Below are positions 32,010 to 44,397 of a stretch of DNA of 64,000 bases, piece after piece. The translations under genes were made by a program, and so were the position numbers. The DNA is from Amoebophrya sp. A120 (taxonomy: Eukaryota; Sar; Dinophyceae; Syndiniales; Amoebophryaceae). The stretch's first letter is position 1. Every line of letters starts with the position of its first letter. Below the pieces are notes generated by a model that made no database searches, had not been told where the DNA came from, and worked only from the letters and a program-made list of their open reading frames with translations. Location of the stretch: NCBI GenBank assembly GCA_905178155.1, contig CAJINV010000001.1:14315984-14379983 (forward strand), given 5' to 3'.

Positions 32010-34138
32010 TGTTTTGTCCTCGGTGCTGCACGTCTGGTGTTTGTTGTTCAGAAGAAGGTCATCGGCAATGCGCTGCAGCAGGCCTTTGTTTTATTGCGGC
32101 CGAGCATGCATCTGCGTCTGCCTCAGCGTCAGCTTATTTGTCTACTGAAGCGCCGTGGTGCTTCGGCTTGGCGCTCCCTATGTTGATGGACATCCGTTTA
32201 TGTTGATTCAGTGCATCGTCGCAGAAACACATACAGGAACTAGAATACGTGGTGCGTTTCTTTCTTCAGAAATACGCGCATACGGAACCTAAAGCAGATA
32301 CCATTACCATTTACTGATATTCATCAGAAAAGAGCGGCGCGGCCGTGACAAACGTACATCAAACGCAGCTTTTGCACAAATCGATTTCGATATAGACGAT
32401 GCAAAATTCATAATTTATTGAGACTTCGACGAAAAAATGCTGTGCCTCAGGAATACCACGGCACCACCATGATATCATGGAAACGACACGAAGATGACGA
32501 CAACGAAAGCGAGGTCGTCGACAACCTCAAGCATAATTATTGCGATCCGCGGTACTTCGACGACGACGAGTTCATGATACATTCGGCTTCGAGCTCAACG
32601 AATCGAAACAATACACGAACAACACTTAATTAATAGAAAGATCTTCACGGTGATAGTCATGAACAATATTTTTTATGGGGGCGTCAAGCTTGTATTTGCC
32701 TCAGACCGTAACAAAAATTCTGCGCGCATTTTTTCGCGGCGCGAAGCTAGTAAACCTGTGCCCGCAAGTGAGGGGCTAACTCGAGCGCGGTTTGTTTTAG
32801 CTAGCTTGTCAGCAGCAGTGCTCTAGTGGGTAAGTGAGTATTGACGCGGAGGAGGGCGGGGCACAGAGGGTTCTTTTGTGGCTGGCGTTTTCACTTAGAA
32901 AGCGCCGGGCGCGCGCAGTATTTTGCTCCATTTTCCGGATTGCTTTCTCCGCGCAGCCATTTGCCGCTATGGCCTGGGTTAGGGTGTGAGGCTGCAGACG
33001 CCCCACGAGATGTCTACACAGGCCCTGGCATCGTCGTCTCTAGCGGGTACCACACGCATATGTTGGCCGCGAAGGCCTTTCCGGAGGCCTCCCAAAAAGG
33101 GAGGGCCGGAGGGGTGCCCGGAACCCTAAAAAAAAGCCTATCGCTTTTTCTTCGAATCACGATGGTGCTACCCCTCCCCAAAAGGGGTCCCGGGACCCCT
33201 CCGGGAAGCCTTTCCGAAAGGCTCTCGGGCTTTTCGCATTTTCAAGAACGAGCCGCAAAGGCAAAAGGCGCGCGCGCCTGCCGGAACACGCGCGCACTGC
33301 TGCGCGAAATTAGAAACTAGTGGAAACGCAGCCGCGGCCGGTTGCATTTGCGCCCTTGGCTCCGACCGACCTGCACAGATTGAGGCCCATTGTCTAGCGG
33401 CTGGACTGCAGGCGGACCTGCTGCAGCACCTCCAGGCTGCAGGGGCGCTCCGAGGCAAGTCCGTGGAGCAGCAGCGCCGGATAGCTCCGACTTTAGCCAC
33501 TGAGAAGTGCTGCGAAGAAGCTAGCTAGTTCATTCGGTATGCAATGTAGCGGGAGGCTATATGCGTGCAGCATGATGGATATCAAATGCAAAAAAAGGCG
33601 CGCGGAAAATTTTTTACAGCTTGAGGCAAATACAACGCTGACGACCCCATATTTTTTTTCTTTCTCTTAATCATCCGAGAGGACCTCGGCCGATTTGCGT
33701 ACAATCACAATGGCGACGAGAGGACAGACGAGTTAAACCAAGGCCGACTGCCCCGAACCAACTTCAGATTCTCCTTATCATATTGGGTTTCATCAAGTTA
33801 GTAGAAGAATTTAGAATTCTCACTATACACCAATAGCTTGAACAAAAATCCATTTCCGTCGAATGAAAACGTCGACGAGTAGCTCTTTCAATTCTCTCTG
33901 GAAGCCTCGGACCCGCACAATTTCCTGACTGTGAATGTTGTGCACTGCGACTCTTCAACATTTTCGTTTGAATCTAAATTCAAACACGAAAAGAAAAAAA
34001 TGTCGTACGATTCAGTGATTTTCATAAATTAAAAATAAAAGTGTAGTGAGTGTCGTCGTCCGATTTTTCAACCTAAAAGAATGTCCTCCGATGTTGAGTG
34101 TGAGTGACTGGTGCAGCAAGGTACTTCTAGCAGAGCCT
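32010..34138. other. Gene-free region, 2.1 kb
   Basis: No supported exon. The stretch mixes AT-rich DNA (32200-32800 and 33550-34060) with a GC-rich hairpin block at about 33050-33250 that is listed separately. Confidence 0.45.
33056..33240. repeat. GC-rich block of short palindromes
   Basis: Several hairpins sit side by side: AAGGCCTTTCCGGAGGCC, CCCCTCCCCAAAAGGGG with GGTCCCGGGACC, and GCCTTTCCGAAAGGC. Base composition differs from both flanks. It could be a non-coding mobile palindromic element or an RNA-structured region. Confidence 0.5.
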
Positions 34139-36132
34139 TCACGATTTCTTTTGTCGTTTGCTGTTCCTGCCGCATTGTCCACCACCGGAGGAGTTCGTGC
34201 CCTCGGCCTCCTGCCCACCCTGGAGCTTCGTCAGTGTCTCCCAAAAGGCCGCTTGCGCGGCATGGTGAGCAGCCATTTCCGCCGCAGAAATCGGAACCGC
34301 CGGGACGCCATAGCCATAGCCACCACCGTATTGCTGCTGCATCATCATCATCGACATGGGGTCAGCACTGTTCATCATGGGAGTTATCCAGAGGTAGAGA
34401 AACGATCCTCGAGTGATTTGCATACTGCCGCTTGTCATCTCGTGAAACATCAAACAGAAGCACAACATTTTTATCAACCACATCACAAGTAACATGCACA
34501 TTGTTCATTAGATATGCCATTGTCTATCTTCTACTAGCTGTGACAGCCTGCAGCCTTGTCATGCACCAGTCAACTCTTTTTTCCTCCCAATACAGAGAGG
34601 CGCTTCCCTCTATGAAAGGAAAAGAGGCACAGCTTTTTCTTGCTTGACCACCCGAGGGCCAGTTTGCACTGTGTAGCTACAGAGCTGCTGCTGGCCGCCG
34701 CTCCGTATGGGTTGACTTGCTGGACCATGTCAAACGTGGACGAGGGCGCTCCAAAACGCGGGTTGTTGTAGACTGCTCTATTGTCGATGTGGTAGTTCTT
34801 GCCACCACTCGAAGATGACGAAGATGCTTGTTGTGTTTCCGCTTTGTTTCGCCTTTTGGCCGTAGGGTCGCCAACATCAGGAAGCGCATCGCTCCTCTTC
34901 TGCTGCTCCACCGTTTTGTCATTGGAAATCGAGTAGTTGTTCAGCTTTGTTTTCGTATTTATCAGCTCCAGAGGCGGTGGCGCAGGAACGGCTGATCGCC
35001 GCATCAGAGTGGAGGTAAAATCGCCGGCGTCTAGCTCCGCAGCTGCAGCACCCTCTTCGTAATCCTTATTGTTCTCATCTATTCTTGGACCAAACACGCT
35101 CTTCCTCGCTCTTTTGCGCCGGTCCAGTTCGGCGGAGGATTCGCTTGCAGACGAAGACGGCATGTTGACCCCGGCCCTGCGGTCTTGGGTCGTAGAAGTT
35201 GCGCGGGTGCTGGCGTCTTTTGCTGGAGATAGGTTTTTCGCTGTTCTGGAAAGAACAGGAGCTGCAGAGGGAGCGCTCTCCTCTGCTAGTGGAGGAGGCG
35301 GAGGAGGAGGGGGCGGTGGTGCACCACGGAAACGCGATGCAGACTGTTGCCGCTTCTTCGTCTTGGCTATGGCTCCTGCGATTTTTCCGATGAGCACTTC
35401 CGGCCGCTCATCGCGACGCGCGATTTTAGGATCAGCTTCAACAGTCGTGGCCGCGGTTGCTCTTGCTTTTTCGTCCGCAGGTGGGAGGCGATGGTCTTGA
35501 CGATCTCTGCTTCGACTTCTAACATCCCGCGCTGGCCGCGCCCTGCTTTTGCTGACTCGCTTCCTTGTGCTCTTGCCACGTGCTGCGGTGTCTCGTTTGG
35601 TTGAGGAGGGCCTGTTCGCTTTGGCAGGCTCGCGCCGGTCGTCAACGCGACGAGCTCGCGACTCTTTATCTTTACTACGGTGGCGCTCCTGTGGTCTTCT
35701 CGAACGACTTCGATCGCGCCCACGACCAACATCTCGCTTCACGCTTCGCCCACGTATCTTGCTGGGACTCCGTCTGCGGTCCCGGTCTCGTTTCGGCCGG
35801 CTCTGGCTTCTTGCCCTAATTCGCGAGCGCGACCTCGACCTCGATCCGCGAGCGTCCTCTCTGGTCCGAGTGCCGCGCCTGCCTGCCGCGGCGCGATGGC
35901 GACTCTCTCTACGCGGCGAGTGCGCACCTTTCTCGGCGAATGGCGCAGGCTTTCGTCTCCCGTCCGGCGCTACCGGCTTGATTTCTCCTCGCGCAATAGC
36001 CGCGAGTTTTTCCGCCGCTACTTCAAATCTGTGACGGATGAACCAAGCCAGGTTGGAGGGCGGCGGCTTCTGATCCGCTGGGAGATCGTCCCGCTTGTCT
36101 AAAAGCTCTGGATTACCACTTCCCGTCGTCTA
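34139..36132 (-). CDS. RS-rich protein, probable splicing-related factor
   Basis: Exon 36132-34652 and exon 34367-34139 join in phase across a 284-bp GT-AG intron (34368-34651). The first exon opens after CATAG and has no ATG near its start, so a 5' exon is missing; a candidate begins at ATG 36287. The N-terminus (LAWFIRHRFEVAAEKLAAI) is helical. It is followed by a long Arg/Ser/Asp-rich segment with many RS, RD and SR dipeptides, a run of about ten prolines, and SRKRARKSVFGPRID-like basic stretches. The last exon is Met/Gln/Gly/Tyr-rich with one amphipathic helix (AAQAAFWETLTKLQGG). RS domains in eukaryotes mark spliceosome-associated proteins. No RRM is visible. Confidence 0.55.
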
Positions 36133-36414
36133 TGCAATACAACAAGACCTCCATCGTGCCCGGTAACTAGAGCAGTTTGGCCAACACCGTTTTGCAGTGC
36201 AAGAGGTATTAAGGTTCTTGTCCTAGAAGTACCAAACTGTGGTGGGCCCAAGAAACCGAGATAGAAGGTGGCAACGCTATCGATCATGTGTCACACTATC
36301 TGCGGTTGATTGTAGATAATTTACAAACGGATGCGACTTGGACTTGCAACACACGAAGAAAAACAAATACTAGGACGAGAGCGTCAGAGTTTATTTGGCA
36401 ATATTCATGTTACG
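36133..36414. other. Spacer, possibly holding a 5' exon
   Basis: An open frame from ATG 36287 could be the first exon of the RS-rich gene, but no splice pair gives a convincing phase-matched intron. Confidence 0.3.
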
Positions 36415-39400
36415 TCAGCCCCTGCTACGAGTGTGCAAATAGAGACACGCAGCAGCAGTAGCTGGACACGACAGAGACATTGTTGCAGTGGATACTTTTA
36501 GCACGTTTTCTAGCGTTGCCGCTCCCGTTGCGACTCTCCGCGCAGTGTCCTCAACGAAAGTGGTGAAACTCGCATTTGTGATGAAGATGGGCGCCGCGTC
36601 GCTTTCCAGAGCTTCTATGACGGAGTAGAGTTCGCGGCCAAGGAGTGTGGGGCCTAGTCTTCGCGGCTCCAGAAGATGAGGGGCGGCAATACTCGACGCG
36701 GCAGCTCTAGATCTCTTCGCAGTCTGCGTCGCTACTGGTTCTAATATTCCGCACGAAACCATGTTTGCGACAGCCCCGGCGACGGTTATCGGAAGTAGGT
36801 CTCTCTTGTCGCTTTCCAGGGCAGCCGGGGTCCGTGCTACCTCCCGCGGGCTCCCGTCTTCTCCCTGGGCGTCTGGCCCCGGTGCGTTTTGATCTGCGTC
36901 ATCTGTGTCGTTGTCTACTGCTGGAACTGCCTTCTCTACAAAGTGGGCCAGCAAGTCCGCGTCAGTTGGAAAAGACGCTACAGGTTCGACAAAGCGAATG
37001 GAGCAGCTACGGAGGCTTTTCGCCCGGGAAAAATGAGAATCGGGCGCGCTGAACAAAAATTCGCGCATATCGGTCGTCGTCGCGTATGCGGATTCGACAT
37101 CTAGCTGTTGCTCGCGCGGCAGCTGCCGAATTGCAGAGATAGAAGATATCAGGCCGGGGCATTGCTCTTCCACGTATTCCGGCACTAGTTTTGCCAGATC
37201 GTAGGCATCCTTCTGGACGACGCACTGAATTCCGTGCCAAACAGCGAGGCGCGCACTGCGTTCGCGGTCTCGTTCGTGCCTCCGGTTGTCCTTGAAAACG
37301 CCAGGAGTCTCAGCCTGCATCCGCTCGCGCCGGTATTTTATTTCAACCGAGCCTCCGCGTCCGCTCGTCGGCGTCAGCGTGCTCGCGGTGTGGTAGCGCT
37401 CCACTATGTCGAGAATAGCGCCACTATCCACAAGAAGCGAGTCGCTTTAATCTCCACGCAGAGCAAAGGTTGCTGCAATTGATGCAACTCAGTGATACTG
37501 TAACTATTACCCACTGCTGCATATCGTTACCATTCATCATCAATACTAGTTCATTGACATCTCGGTCTCCATTGTCATCTAAGCTGTACCAGCTGACGCG
37601 ACAGAGATGCTCCAAATGAAAAAGAAATAGAAAATGAAGCTTGCCGCGCAGCATGCATAAACAAGATAAACGCCTCGGAAGAGCGTGGGCGATTGAAGAC
37701 GTGGGAAGTGGGCGACTGGTGAAGACGTGGGAAATACCAAATATAGCCGCCGGGGCGGGGGTAGTGAGGTCGTGGGCGTTTTTTTGCCGACCGCCGCCTT
37801 GGCCGCGCCTTTGTTTTTTCTGGGCTCGCCATACCGCCGTGAGTAACGTTATGCCGCACGGTATGGCGGCCACTTGGGAAACATCACAAATTTTGGCACA
37901 TTTCCCAAATTCCTTCCCGAAAGCCAGCCCCGATGCTATGGGGCCGATCCGGGTGCCACGGGGGGCGCCCAAAAAGCGAAGAAAAACCGGGCCCATAGCA
38001 TGCGGATTGGCTTTGCGCGTCTGGGGCGTTTTTTATTTTTCGCGTTTTTATTTTTCACGCCGGCGCTTTTTGCAAAGCTTCCCAGGCTCTAAAACCGGCG
38101 AAAAGGCGGCCGCTTTCGCGGCCGCCCAAGATGCTCCGAAATCGCGGCCGTGCCATGCTGTTTCGCTGTTCTGATTTTGGGCGCGTTTTTTGCGCGCCCC
38201 TTTTTGGGCGCCCCAAATCGCCAGAAACCAAGGCGGCGGGCGCCTCGGAACGGCGCCCCTTTTGCCGGCTTCCCTGCGTCGTTTTATCCAGTGCGAGTCG
38301 ATAGTTTTCGACCGGGCTTGTTTGACTTCAAAGCCCCGGAGGCTTGATAATTGAAAATCTTTTATGTCAAAAAACGCTTCCGGCCGCTTGAAAACTGCCG
38401 GTCGTTTTTCACGGTAGGTGGCAAAAAAACTCCCCGGCTAGAACCGTTCGGTGACCTCACTACATACAATTTAGCACAAGCTTCTTCTTCTACGTGGGAA
38501 ATACAAAACAGCACCCCAGCATGGAGGAGGAACAGCGACAAGCTTCAAAGGGGTAGCGATCGTCTTCGTTCTCCAGCTGCTGCTTTGTGTTCTGGTAGGT
38601 TTCGATCCGAAACTGGAATTCCTGATTGCCGGTCGTCAGCAAAGCGATCGGCGCCGTCGGGTTGATTGCTGAGAGGCCGCCAGCTCCCGCAGTCTCCAGT
38701 GGGAAAGACACAAGCCCGCATCGGAAGAGCCGCCGCGCGGCGTCGAGCGTCCTCGCCGGGGTGATTCCGTGCCATGCCGCTATCTTCAGCAGTTCCGTCG
38801 GCTTTAAGGGCGGTGGCTGCGGCAGTTCCATTTGCGAGCTCGACACCTTCCACACGCTGCCAACTCCTGAGACGCGCTTCGGAGGTGCCCCCTCGTCCTG
38901 CGAACGGCGATCCAGCAACCCAGGCTGGTCAGTTGTTACGGTCGCGGCGTTGCATTTGAACACGACACCCGGAAATTCCTCTGATTGCAACTCGAAGATG
39001 GCACCATTGCTGTCCGTGTCGATTTGTTCTGGCGGCTGACAGGTTTTTTTCAGTGCCGTCAGCTCCGGAAAACCCATCTCGTGGGCGACGGCCACTAACT
39101 GCTCCTTCTGCTTAAACACGTAGCTACGGTTTTCTCCCGCGACGAAATGCTGGGCGAGGTTGCCAAACGCTTCGCGGGCGAGCAGCTGCACGGCCGAACG
39201 GACCACACACGCGTCGCCCCGCGCCTGAAGGTCGGCAATTGGTTTCGCCGTTCGGAACGCATGTCGGGCCAGTTGTTCTGCTCCCCCAATGGCCCGGCTT
39301 GTCGCACGCAGGCACTCGGTCTGCCCTCCGGGACGAAGGCTGCTGCTCCTGTTGCATTCGCACAGCTGCTTGCATAGCTCAACAGCGATTCCGTCACCCA

Positions 39401-41004
39401 CAAGATCTGGGTCCATCCAGAAGACGGCGGTAGCGTGGTCAGCAAAAAGCTCGCGCACCTCTTGGAGGCACTGTTCTACCCGGCCATCCCATCCCCGTCT
39501 GGGACGCCCCAGCACCGTGCCGCTGCTAAAACTGCGGATCGCGGCATGGAGCTCTGCCTGCTTTGTGATTTCGTCTTTTCGTTCATGAACCCAAAAGCCG
39601 TTTCGTCAGTTGTTCCGGGCTCAGCAAGAAATGAAATGTCTGTCTTGATAAGCACAAAGTGAGAGATAAAGATGCAACATGAGCATGCTTTTTTACACCT
39701 GTACATTCACCAAAATGCGGAAAATGAAAGTCGCCCGAATCGCGGCCATGGAGCCACGACCTAATGGTGCTACATTCTCACTCATCTTGTTCATGCGGCA
39801 TCGAAATCGAAAATAATAAGGACTAGAACTACAACTACTTCTACTACACTCCACACAATTGCAGCCCTGGGCCTTGCGTTCGCTGCGTTTCGTGCTGTTT
39901 GTCTCTTCTTGCTGAGCCTGGTGGACCTGACGCAGGATGATCTTCCTTCCATTCATACCGCGTCTGTGTGTCGAATATGGACCGGATGCCTTCGAGAGAC
40001 GAGGATCCTTCTGCAGCGGGGGTGCTTGCGGAGCAGCCTGTTGCACCGCCACCGTTCTTCACGTCCCGCGTTTCCTGCTGAGCAACTCCGCGGCGAAATT
40101 CGCTGTCCTTGGAGGGCGCTACAAGGGTGATCCGCGTCGGCTTCGAACCGCGGAAGATGCCCTCAACTCTTGCCGCGTAGCAGGTGGTCCCAAGATCGGG
40201 ATTGGGTTCCGACACAGCAACTCGATAGCCTTTGCGCTTCGCCTCCAAAATGGCGGTCGCTTCGGCCATAGTTCTTTCGTCCTTCCGGTTTACGCCGGTG
40301 TCAAGAGTTCGGAAGTCCAGCGCCCGGGCAAGCACACGGAGCACTTCGCCAGACTCGCAAACCACCAGAACGCCACTGCCGCTGCTCGGGGCGGAACCGT
40401 CGGAGGTTTCTTTCGCTGGAGGTGGCGGCAGGGGGTTTGCCTCCGCAAGCTCTGCGAGCATTATCTGCTCCACGTCCGCGGGTGTTGGCCCAGTGATTTT
40501 TCCTGTAGAAGCTCCCCGAACATCTTCCGGTCTTTCTCTGAAAAGCTGCTTTCTTGACCACCCAGACCGGTCCTGCGGCGGGAACTCAGCCCAAGCACAT
40601 GAAGGATTTCCTTCGACAAGCTCCCCACTCGACTCCAGGAGGTCTCGAGCGGCAAACCAGCCGCGTGCTAGTTGGTATCCGTTGACACTCTCGCGCCAGA
40701 TTTTTGCCTTCCCCACTCCTGCGCTTGCGCAATCTTCGAAGAGCGCCACAAACGCCGCGCTGCGCTCTTCCTTGTCAATGTCCACGTCTTGCGGCATGCC
40801 GCTCGACACATCCAGGGCAAATGTCGCGACGTCGAGATCATCGCTGGGCGTTTCAGTGTGCGCGACCGTCTCCGACTCCTTCTCCCGGCCGGCTTGCCTC
40901 TCGCGGGCAGCTGCGGTGGCCTTCCGTTTCTCCTCCTTGTTCAGCAAAATTCTGCGCTTTTGCTCTTCCCTGTCGAGTATCAACAGCAAATGTGTCTGGG
41001 TCAT
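36415..41004 (-). CDS. Type IA topoisomerase-like protein with degenerate active site
   Basis: Three open blocks read in order as one topoisomerase IA: about 41004-39850, 39611-38530 and 37446-36415. Block 1 has a Lys/Glu/Arg-rich N-terminus and then VLVVCESGEVLRVLARAL, the first Toprim strand with its conserved Glu. Block 2 has FWMDPDLVGDGIAVELCKQL at the Toprim DxDxE position, followed by a segment like the topoisomerase III LRARFSEIT region, and PPPLKPTELLKIAAWHG leading to RRLFRCGLVSFPLETAG at the active-site position. Block 3 has a degenerate version of the C-terminal catalytic part, ending GRELYSVIEAL and ATGAATLENVLKVS. The expected Tyr is Phe, the following Arg is Leu, and the Glu of DxDxE is Val. 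No zinc ribbons follow. Exon edges are not exact. Assignment of block 3 is the weakest. Confidence 0.6.
37447..38529. repeat. GC-rich inverted-repeat region inside the topoisomerase-like gene
   Basis: This 1.1-kb stretch separates two exons. It holds a perfect 15-bp inverted pair, GGGGCGCCCAAAAAG at 37962-37976 and CTTTTTGGGCGCCCC at 38200-38214. A hairpin GCTATGGG/CCCATAGC lies at 37934-37998, and GGCGGCCGCTTTCGCGGCCGCC near 38104. A direct repeat GAAGACGTGGGAA lies near 37695-37730. Its composition differs sharply from the exons. Confidence 0.55.
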
Positions 41005-41293
41005 CTGGAACTTGCTGCAACCCGCAGTGCTGACATTCCTGTAGTTCTACCACGGCTGCAAAAAAGTATGTCACTGTCAAGCATGTTGCGATACATCCAA
41101 CGGCAAATACGTCAATTCGTTTTGGCCATGATCGTCATGCAAAAAAATCATGAGCTTGGAAATCAATGACAAGACTACAGGGTTTGCTTTTACCGCCCAA
41201 GAATAGTTATTGCAAAAGTTGCCACGCGTCAGAGCAGCTCTCAACTAGTTGGAGTCTGCTCGTGGTCATTCACACAGTGTCTGCGCGCCGAGT

Positions 41294-42511
41294 TTATTCT
41301 TTCCAGATGAACCAAACAGATTTGCAACCCATATCGCGATCAACAGCCGAAAGCGCGCCGTGGGCAGCTTGAGCTTGTCCTGCCCGGTCCTGGTCCTTTT
41401 TGTCGCCCTGCTGTGCGGCACCGGCGCCGGCTTGTCCTTGTCGGGAGTGTGTATTTGTGGCTGCAGATGAAGAAGCAGAAGAAACCAGACCCTGGCGCTG
41501 CGCTAGGAGTGTGCTAGCTCCTGCAGGAACCGCAGCCCGGAGCGACGAGGATGCTGCTGCGCTGGTAACCGCGCGACTGCTGCTTGAGCTGCTGGCGCCG
41601 GCTTTCACAGTTGTGCTGAGCAGCCTGGCGTTGCTGCTTGCGAGCACCTTCGGCTTTGCGTGCAGCTGAATACCGCTGTCGCGGTCCAGTCCGTCCTCCT
41701 GTGCGCCCATTCTTCCTGGCACCGGCTTGCGCGAGTCGGCGACCGTCGTAACCACGCTTCCCGAAGCATCATGCCCCCGTCGCGGGATGCCTCCAGGCAC
41801 ACTCTGAAGAGCGCCACCTGACATGATTTTGGTCAATTATTGATGTCCATTTTCTCTCAAATCAAAACATTCGTCGCCCTTTATTTGCCTTTTGATACTT
41901 TATTCGCATTTTTCCGTTGGGCATAGCCAAGAATGATGTTGACACTCGGACTCGACTCGTTATCGGTAGTCCTAGTTCAAATGAAAATAAAAGTGTCGCT
42001 GAAGCAAAAAAGTTCTTGTGGTGCGTGCGTGCTAGTAGTTGACTCGTCTAAGTGGAAGGAAGCTGAAGAACTGGAGCAGTCGAAAAAAAAACGATGTGAG
42101 AATCCCTCTCACGACGCCCCCCGCCAAAGGAAGCAGGGCCTCGCTTTTCATACCAGCTGTAGTGGACTGCGTATGCGATGGCACTCCGGGTCTTGTCTTG
42201 AACGTGGGCGCATTCTTCGAGGCCGCCCCTCCTGCTGCTTTCGACGCTGTACCAGTAGAGGGCGGCTGCCCTTGCTTCGCTTTCGAGACGGCCTGCGACG
42301 AAATTTCAGCCCTCGGAATTGGTAAATTGTCGTAGAGCCCTCCCATGTCGTCCTGGCTTTTCGATATCAGTTCAAGGGATTTCTCCACAGTCGGTTCTTC
42401 ATGTCCGCGCGCAGCTCCTTGTTTGCTGGTTTGTTCGAATTGTGGAAGCGCGGTTTTCCGGGTGAGCAAGGTTGTGCTTTCTGCTAACGTTGGCCCGGGC
42501 TCTGACTCCAC
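41294..42511 (-). CDS. Low-complexity hypothetical protein, two exons (5' end not found)
   Basis: Exon 42511-42154 and exon 41817-41294 join in phase 1 across a 336-bp GT-AG intron (GTATGA...TGTCAG). The first exon opens right after an in-frame stop and a splice-like CTAG with no ATG, so it is probably internal. Alternatively the protein starts at ATG 41824 (MSGGALQSVPGG) in the second exon alone. The product is rich in Ala, Ser, Gln and Gly. The second exon ends near the topoisomerase-like gene, and a phase-0 junction to its ATG at 41004 is possible, so this could be its 5' part. Confidence 0.4.
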
Positions 42512-44397
42512 GCTCTAGCGCTGCTTCAACAAAAATACTTGTGGCTAAGTGGCTTTGCACTTACGCCTCCTCAACATATGGCATTATAGAGAAAGATCAC
42601 ATCAAACAAGAAAAAACTCAAAAACATAGAGGCCTACATAAGATTTCGAAACTTATCTACTTCGTCTGTTCTTGTCGCTCCTTTCTGTTGCTTCTGCTCA
42701 TCATAGTCGTCGCTGTGGGATTTTGGTTTTCGTAAGTAGTCGGTGTCTCTGAAGGGTAGCGGTCGTGTGCACAAAAAACACATACCAATATCATACGCGA
42801 TGTAGTTGCCGTCTGGTAGTTCACTACATTGGACAACGCTACCTACTAAAGCTATTCAGACAAAGGATGAACAGAGTCGAAGGCAACAAGGAGTAGGAGA
42901 GCCATAGCTTTACGAATCCCAATCGGGATCGTTCAAACCAGTAAAGACAGCGAGATCCTGATCCGCGGTAATAAAGTGAGGACATTCATCTCGCGATGAT
43001 CGGCAAGCAACCTACGCCGCGAGAAAAAAACACAAGCAACTCATTTCGGATCCAATGAATGAAAATGTAGCCTTTCAGATTCGCTATGCCTAAGGCTAAG
43101 CAAAGAAGCGAAGAATTTCTGCTGTGCTCGTCTTAGTTGTCATGTTGTTGCACTAGCTTTTATTTGCGGCGAACAACGAAGCCAGTGACAACTATGGTCC
43201 GCGCACATATGCTCAGGCCGACCGTGTCGAGCGCTCCAGTGCCTCGGCCTGCTGTTCAATTCTAGCGTAACCGCATTCGAAAATAACCGGTTACTTTCTG
43301 TAATGTAGCATGAAGGTCCTTGGTCGCAAGCAATGTTGTTCAAGGGCAACCAGATTGCTGACTCTGCGCGGTTTCCTCGTTGAAAGACTCCCTGCAAAAT
43401 GGAAATTGAGGACAAGGATGCGCTGACTCTTCACGATCAACTCAAAACAACTAGTGTAGTAGTGTAAGCATTTCGACAAACGGATCAGGATCTTGAGGCA
43501 GCACAGTACATATCATATCAAGTTTAAGTAATAATTGTCTGTGACTGTGTCATAGTCACACTTAGAGCTGGCGCGTGGTGGATTGTACAACAGGTATCTA
43601 TGAGCTCAAAAATCGCGCTTCCCATGCAACAATCGATTTCGAGCCGGGCGGAAAGATATTAACATCAGGAAACATGGACCAAAAGCAAACCATTTGCCTC
43701 TTTCGACGACCTGGTGGCCGGATATAGATGACTAGTATTTTTAAACTTTCCTTTATTTATCTACGCATACCACAACGAGCTCGGTATAATATAAACAAAT
43801 TCAAATTTCCAAAATGCAGCAGTGCTCCGAAGTAGATGTAGACTCCATCAAAAAAAGTCAAGTAACGTTCGCGATGCATTTTCATTGTATTCTCAAAAAT
43901 AATCTCAGGCAGAAAAAGATATACTTCGTGATGAAATGAAAAAGAGATATGCGGGGACGAGGACCAAACAAGAAGCCAGGAAATACTTAAGGTTAAGCAT
44001 CTCTGACCGTCCTCCTCGTCCTCCATTCGTTTCTTTTACAAGTTGCCTCTACACAAAAACGGAAAGTTGCATGTAGGAGGTTCATCAAACGCGACTTACG
44101 AAGTGAGTACTAGACATGCGATTCTGATGTGACTACAACTACATAGCATCCTAACAAAACGTCGTCCGTGGAGGCCCCAGCACCCCCGCCATGTGAAACG
44201 TAAAAACAAAAACTAGAGCACGCACTCCGGCAAACAAATTGAGAATTGCGCGCACCAACAGCTGTGACGAAGAGGCGACGACAGTATTCTGAAGATGCTA
44301 ATAATTTGCATCAGTGCGCAAATAACACAAACAACAGCAGTACACATGCACATTCAAAAACTCGTCATCAACTTCGTGATAGTTCGTTCGATGCCGA
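42512..44397. other. Gene-free region, 1.9 kb
   Basis: No supported exon or repeat. Open frames here are short and unlike protein. Confidence 0.4.
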
